A DNA stretch of 34,506 nucleotides from Paradesertivirga sp036399495 (GTDB lineage Bacteria; Bacteroidota; Bacteroidia; Sphingobacteriales; Sphingobacteriaceae). Shown piece after piece: positions 32,505 to 34,506 of the stretch. The stretch lies in the NCBI GenBank assembly GCA_036399495.1, contig DASWMZ010000107.1:1-34506 (forward strand), given 5' to 3'. The number at the start of each line of letters is the position of its first letter. Within the stretch, counting starts at the first letter, position 1. The position numbers and the translations under genes were made by a program. The notes below the pieces were generated by a model, which was given only the letters and a program-made list of their open reading frames with translations, was not told the origin of the DNA and made no database searches.

Positions 32505-33067
32505 CATACGTACCTAGATTAAAATCTAAATATAAAGACGATATCCGCACTGCGCTGAAAGACAAATTTCAGTACAAAAGCGTAATGCAGGTTCCTAAGC
32601 TTGAGAAAATAGCTATTAACCAGGGTGTTGGTGCTGCAACTACAGATAAGAAATTAATTGAAGTTGCCATTAACGAGCTTACTACTATTACAGGTCAGCA
32701 GGCTGTTGCGTCAAAATCTAAGAAAGATATCTCAAACTTCAAATTACGTAAAGGAATGCCGGTTGGTGTTCGTGTAACTTTACGCGATACTCAAATGTAT
32801 GAGTTTCTTGATCGTTTGATCTCTGTTGCCTTACCTCGTATTCGTGATTTCAAAGGAATCAACGATAAAGGCTTCGACGGACGTGGAAATTATACATTAG
32901 GTATAACAGAACAAATCATATTCCCGGAAATCAATATTGATAAAATCAATAAAATTATGGGTATGGATATCACATTTGTAACTTCTGCTGATAACGATGT
33001 TGAAGCATTAGAGTTACTTAAACAATTTGGTTTACCATTTAAAAATCAAACAGTAAACAATGGCTAA
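32501..33067 (+). CDS. rplE: 50S ribosomal protein L5
   Basis: The 188-residue protein has VPKLEKIAINQGVGAA, ITGQQAVASKSKKDISNFKL, RKGMPVGVRVTLRD, ALPRIRDFKGI and TEQIIFPEI. It binds 5S rRNA in the central protuberance. It overlaps rplX by 4 nt and rpsN by 8 nt, so all three are translationally coupled. Confidence 0.98.
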   Translation: MTYVPRLKSKYKDDIRTALKDKFQYKSVMQVPKLEKIAINQGVGAATTDKKLIEVAINELTTITGQQAVASKSKKDISNFKLRKGMPVGVRVTLRDTQMYEFLDRLISVALPRIRDFKGINDKGFDGRGNYTLGITEQIIFPEINIDKINKIMGMDITFVTSADNDVEALELLKQFGLPFKNQTVNNG

Positions 33068-33329
33068 GGAAGGTGTAAAAGCACGGGAAGTAAAACGTGC
33101 AAAATTAGTTGCCAAGTACGCTGACAAAAGAGCTGCTTTAAAAGCTGAAGGTGATTTTGTTGGATTAGACAAATTACCGAAAAACTCTTCACCTGTACGT
33201 TTGCACAATCGTTGCAAATTAACAGGGCGTCCTCGCGGATATATGCGTCAATTTGGTATTTCACGTGTAACATTCCGTGAAATGGCTCTTGCAGGTAAAA
33301 TCCCGGGAGTGAAAAAAGCGAGTTGGTAA
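33060..33329 (+). CDS. rpsN: 30S ribosomal protein S14 (zinc-free form)
   Basis: The 89-residue protein is the long S14 type. Of the four Cys of the zinc-ribbon form only one remains (NRCKLTGRPRGYM), so it belongs to the Cys-minus class that needs no zinc. KLPKNSSPVRLHNRC and FREMALAGKIPGVKKASW are typical. The gene starts within rplE. A 143-nt spacer with an inverted repeat and a small ORF follows before rpsH. Confidence 0.97.
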   Translation: MAKEGVKAREVKRAKLVAKYADKRAALKAEGDFVGLDKLPKNSSPVRLHNRCKLTGRPRGYMRQFGISRVTFREMALAGKIPGVKKASW

Positions 33330-33342
33330 TAAGTAAGTCAAA

Positions 33343-33402
33343 ATTAAAAAATCAAAAATTATCATGTTGATAGTTTTGAATTTTAACTTTTGATTTTTGA
33401 AT
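33343..33402. repeat. AT-rich imperfect inverted repeat between rpsN and rpsH
   Basis: attaaaaaatcaaaaatta (33343-33361) and taacttttgatttttgaat (33384-33402) pair in 16 of 19 positions across a 22-nt loop. Only two G-C pairs support the stem. Similar AATCAAAAAT-type spacers are common in Bacteroidota intergenic DNA (recollection, not checked). Confidence 0.6.
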
Positions 33403-33419
33403 TTGAAAAGAATTAACCG

Positions 33420-33473
33420 ATGGAAGGTCATCAGCTTAAGCTGAAAGGAAACCACCATCATAACAAACAATAA
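33420..33473 (+). other. Possible 17-codon leader ORF before rpsH, with palindrome 33431-33444
   Basis: ATG at 33420 opens MEGHQLKLKGNHHHNKQ and ends with TAA at 33471-33473, the last A being the first base of the rpsH ATG (TAATG coupling). It contains a perfect 14-nt palindrome, TCAGCTTAAGCTGA (33431-33444), flanked by GATGG (33419-33423) and CCATC (33455-33459), which can pair. It might be a translated leader or the DNA of an RNA regulatory hairpin; a chance ORF is the null. Confidence 0.35.
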
Positions 33474-33871
33474 TGAATACAGATCCAATAGCAGATTATC
33501 TTACGAGAGTAAGGAATGCCATTAAGGCCAACCACAGGGTTGTTGAAATTCCTGCATCAAACCTCAAAAAGGAAATTACAAAAGTACTTTTTGATAAAGG
33601 TTACATCGCCAACTATAAGTTTGACGACAATATTATCCAAGGCACTATCAAAATTGCTTTGAAATATCATCCGATAACTAAAGTTTCTGCTATTCGCACG
33701 CTTTCACGTGTGAGTAAGCCAGGTTTAAGAAAGTATGCAGGTGCTGAGAAGTTACCTCGCGTATTAAATGGTTTAGGGATCGCTGTCCTTTCCACTTCTA
33801 AAGGTATTATGACCGATAAAGAAGCACGGAACTTGCACATCGGTGGTGAAGTTTTATGTTACGTTTATTAA
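33473..33871 (+). CDS. rpsH: 30S ribosomal protein S8
   Basis: The 132-residue protein has the S8 start NTDPIADYLTRVRNAIKANH, IPASNLKKEITKVLFDKGY, ISRVSKPG-type LSRVSKPGLRKY and the end GIMTDKEARNLHIGGEVLCYVY. In E. coli S8 represses the spc operon at the rplE site; here the spacer in front of rpsH is an alternative place to look for control. The neighbours are rpsN and rplF. Confidence 0.97.
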   Translation: MNTDPIADYLTRVRNAIKANHRVVEIPASNLKKEITKVLFDKGYIANYKFDDNIIQGTIKIALKYHPITKVSAIRTLSRVSKPGLRKYAGAEKLPRVLNGLGIAVLSTSKGIMTDKEARNLHIGGEVLCYVY

Positions 33872-33887
33872 TCAAAGGAGATTAACG

Positions 33888-34445
33888 ATGTCAAGAATAG
33901 GAAAAGCCCCAATTGCAATCCCAAGTGGAGTTACTGTAGCAGTTTCTGGTGATAATACTGTAACTATCAAAGGTGCAAAAGGAGAGTTAACCCAGAAGGT
34001 TGATTCAGAAATTACAATTTCTCAGGAAGATGGACAGATCCTTGTTCAACGCCCTTCTGAGCAAAAGCGTCACAAAGCATTACATGGTTTATACCGTTCA
34101 CTTTTAAACAATATGGTTAAAGGTGTAACTGAAGGATATAAATTAGAGCAGGAATTAGTAGGTGTGGGTTACCGTGCAACTAATACCGGTAATACCTTAG
34201 ACTTAGTCTTAGGTTATTCTCACCATTATGTATTTGAGTTGCCAAAAGAAATTAAGGTTGCTACAACTGCAGAAAAAGGAAAGAATCCAACAATTATATT
34301 AGAGAGTATCGACAAACAATTATTAGGACAAGTAGCTGCAAAGATCCGTTCGCTACGCGCTCCTGAGCCTTACAAAGGTAAAGGTATCAAGTTTGTAGGT
34401 GAGGAATTAAGAAGAAAAGCAGGTAAATCTGCAGCTAAAAAATAA
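33888..34445 (+). CDS. rplF: 50S ribosomal protein L6
   Basis: The 185-residue protein is L6: MSRIGKAPIAIPSGVTV, NTVTIKGAKGELTQKV, HKALHGLYRSLLNNMVKGVT, ELVGVGYRATNTGNTL, and the end GKGIKFVGEELRRKAGKSA. The ATG at 33888 is preceded by AAGGAG at 33875-33880. The frame is open to a GTG at 33843 inside rpsH, but S/M-start L6 alignments and this RBS favour 33888. It lies 16 nt after rpsH. Confidence 0.97.
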   Translation: MSRIGKAPIAIPSGVTVAVSGDNTVTIKGAKGELTQKVDSEITISQEDGQILVQRPSEQKRHKALHGLYRSLLNNMVKGVTEGYKLEQELVGVGYRATNTGNTLDLVLGYSHHYVFELPKEIKVATTAEKGKNPTIILESIDKQLLGQVAAKIRSLRAPEPYKGKGIKFVGEELRRKAGKSAAKK

Positions 34446-34450
34446 TAATC

Positions 34451-34506
34451 ATGGCAGGAATTAAATTATCTCGCAGAGAGCGAATTAAACAAGGCATCAG
34501 AAAAAG
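34451..34506 (+). CDS. rplR: 50S ribosomal protein L18, 5' end only
   Basis: The ATG at 34451 opens MAGIKLSRRERIKQGIRK before the window ends. This is the usual basic N-terminus of bacterial L18, and rplR is the expected gene after rplF in the spc cluster. Only 18 codons are visible. Confidence 0.9.
   Translation, partial: MAGIKLSRRERIKQGIRK

Noticed and set aside
33843..33887. GTG start of L6 inside rpsH
   Set aside because: ATG at 33888 follows AAGGAG and begins with the standard MSRIGKAPI.
1..34506. tRNA or rRNA genes, transposases
   Set aside because: No cloverleaf with conserved T-arm, no rRNA sequence and no DDE or tyrosine recombinase motif was seen by eye.

Overview
The window reads as chromosome of a Bacteroidota bacterium, most likely a Sphingobacteriaceae member (Pedobacter or Mucilaginibacter type). 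The evidence is a SusC/SusD pair, lipoproteins with Bacteroidota-style lipoboxes, two promoters matching the Bacteroidota pattern (TTG or TTTG, about 20 nt, TAnnTTTG), few Shine-Dalgarno sites, and the make-up of the ribosomal protein genes. The genus is inferred; no 16S gene is present.

Bases 1-17500 are accessory and look like a polysaccharide utilization locus. On the minus strand, read right to left, a close-packed run encodes SusC, SusD, three tandem paralogous DoxX-like membrane proteins, a PYROXD2/phytoene-desaturase-like FAD oxidoreductase and the start of a YeiH-family transporter (cut by the window edge). To the right is a ~1.07 kb stretch without intact genes. It holds debris: a plus-strand sensor-kinase fragment, a minus-strand histidine kinase C-terminus with frameshifts, and a decayed GH78 alpha-L-rhamnosidase tail. 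Then come a Gfo/Idh/MocA oxidoreductase and a sugar isomerase-like TIM-barrel protein on the plus strand, and convergent to them a GH78 alpha-L-rhamnosidase broken by two single-base losses in homopolymers. A GH29 alpha-L-fucosidase follows at 18035. Together these suggest capture and trimming of rhamnose- and fucose-containing glycans.

Between the GH78 and GH29 genes lies a decayed partial copy of the rpsL promoter and rpsL 5' end. The live counterpart starts about 2.1 kb downstream, so the fucosidase and a 40-residue lysine-rich small gene sit between two diverged direct repeats.

Bases 20028-34506 are core: rpsL-rpsG-fusA-rpsJ, then a strong terminator, then three unrelated genes (a coiled-coil membrane protein, a TyrA that resembles fungal prephenate dehydrogenase, and a repeat-tailed lipoprotein), then a new promoter and the rest of the S10/spc cluster from rplC to the first codons of rplR. 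The S10 operon is therefore split after rpsJ. Flanking fusA are TTACACAGATT-type inverted repeats; between rpsN and rpsH lie an AT-rich inverted repeat and a 17-codon ORF whose stop overlaps the rpsH start.

The best candidates for something undescribed are the SusCD-linked triple DoxX-like module, the rpsL-derived repeat beside the fucosidase, and the fungal-type TyrA inside the split ribosomal operon. No CRISPR array, tRNA, rRNA or transposase was seen.
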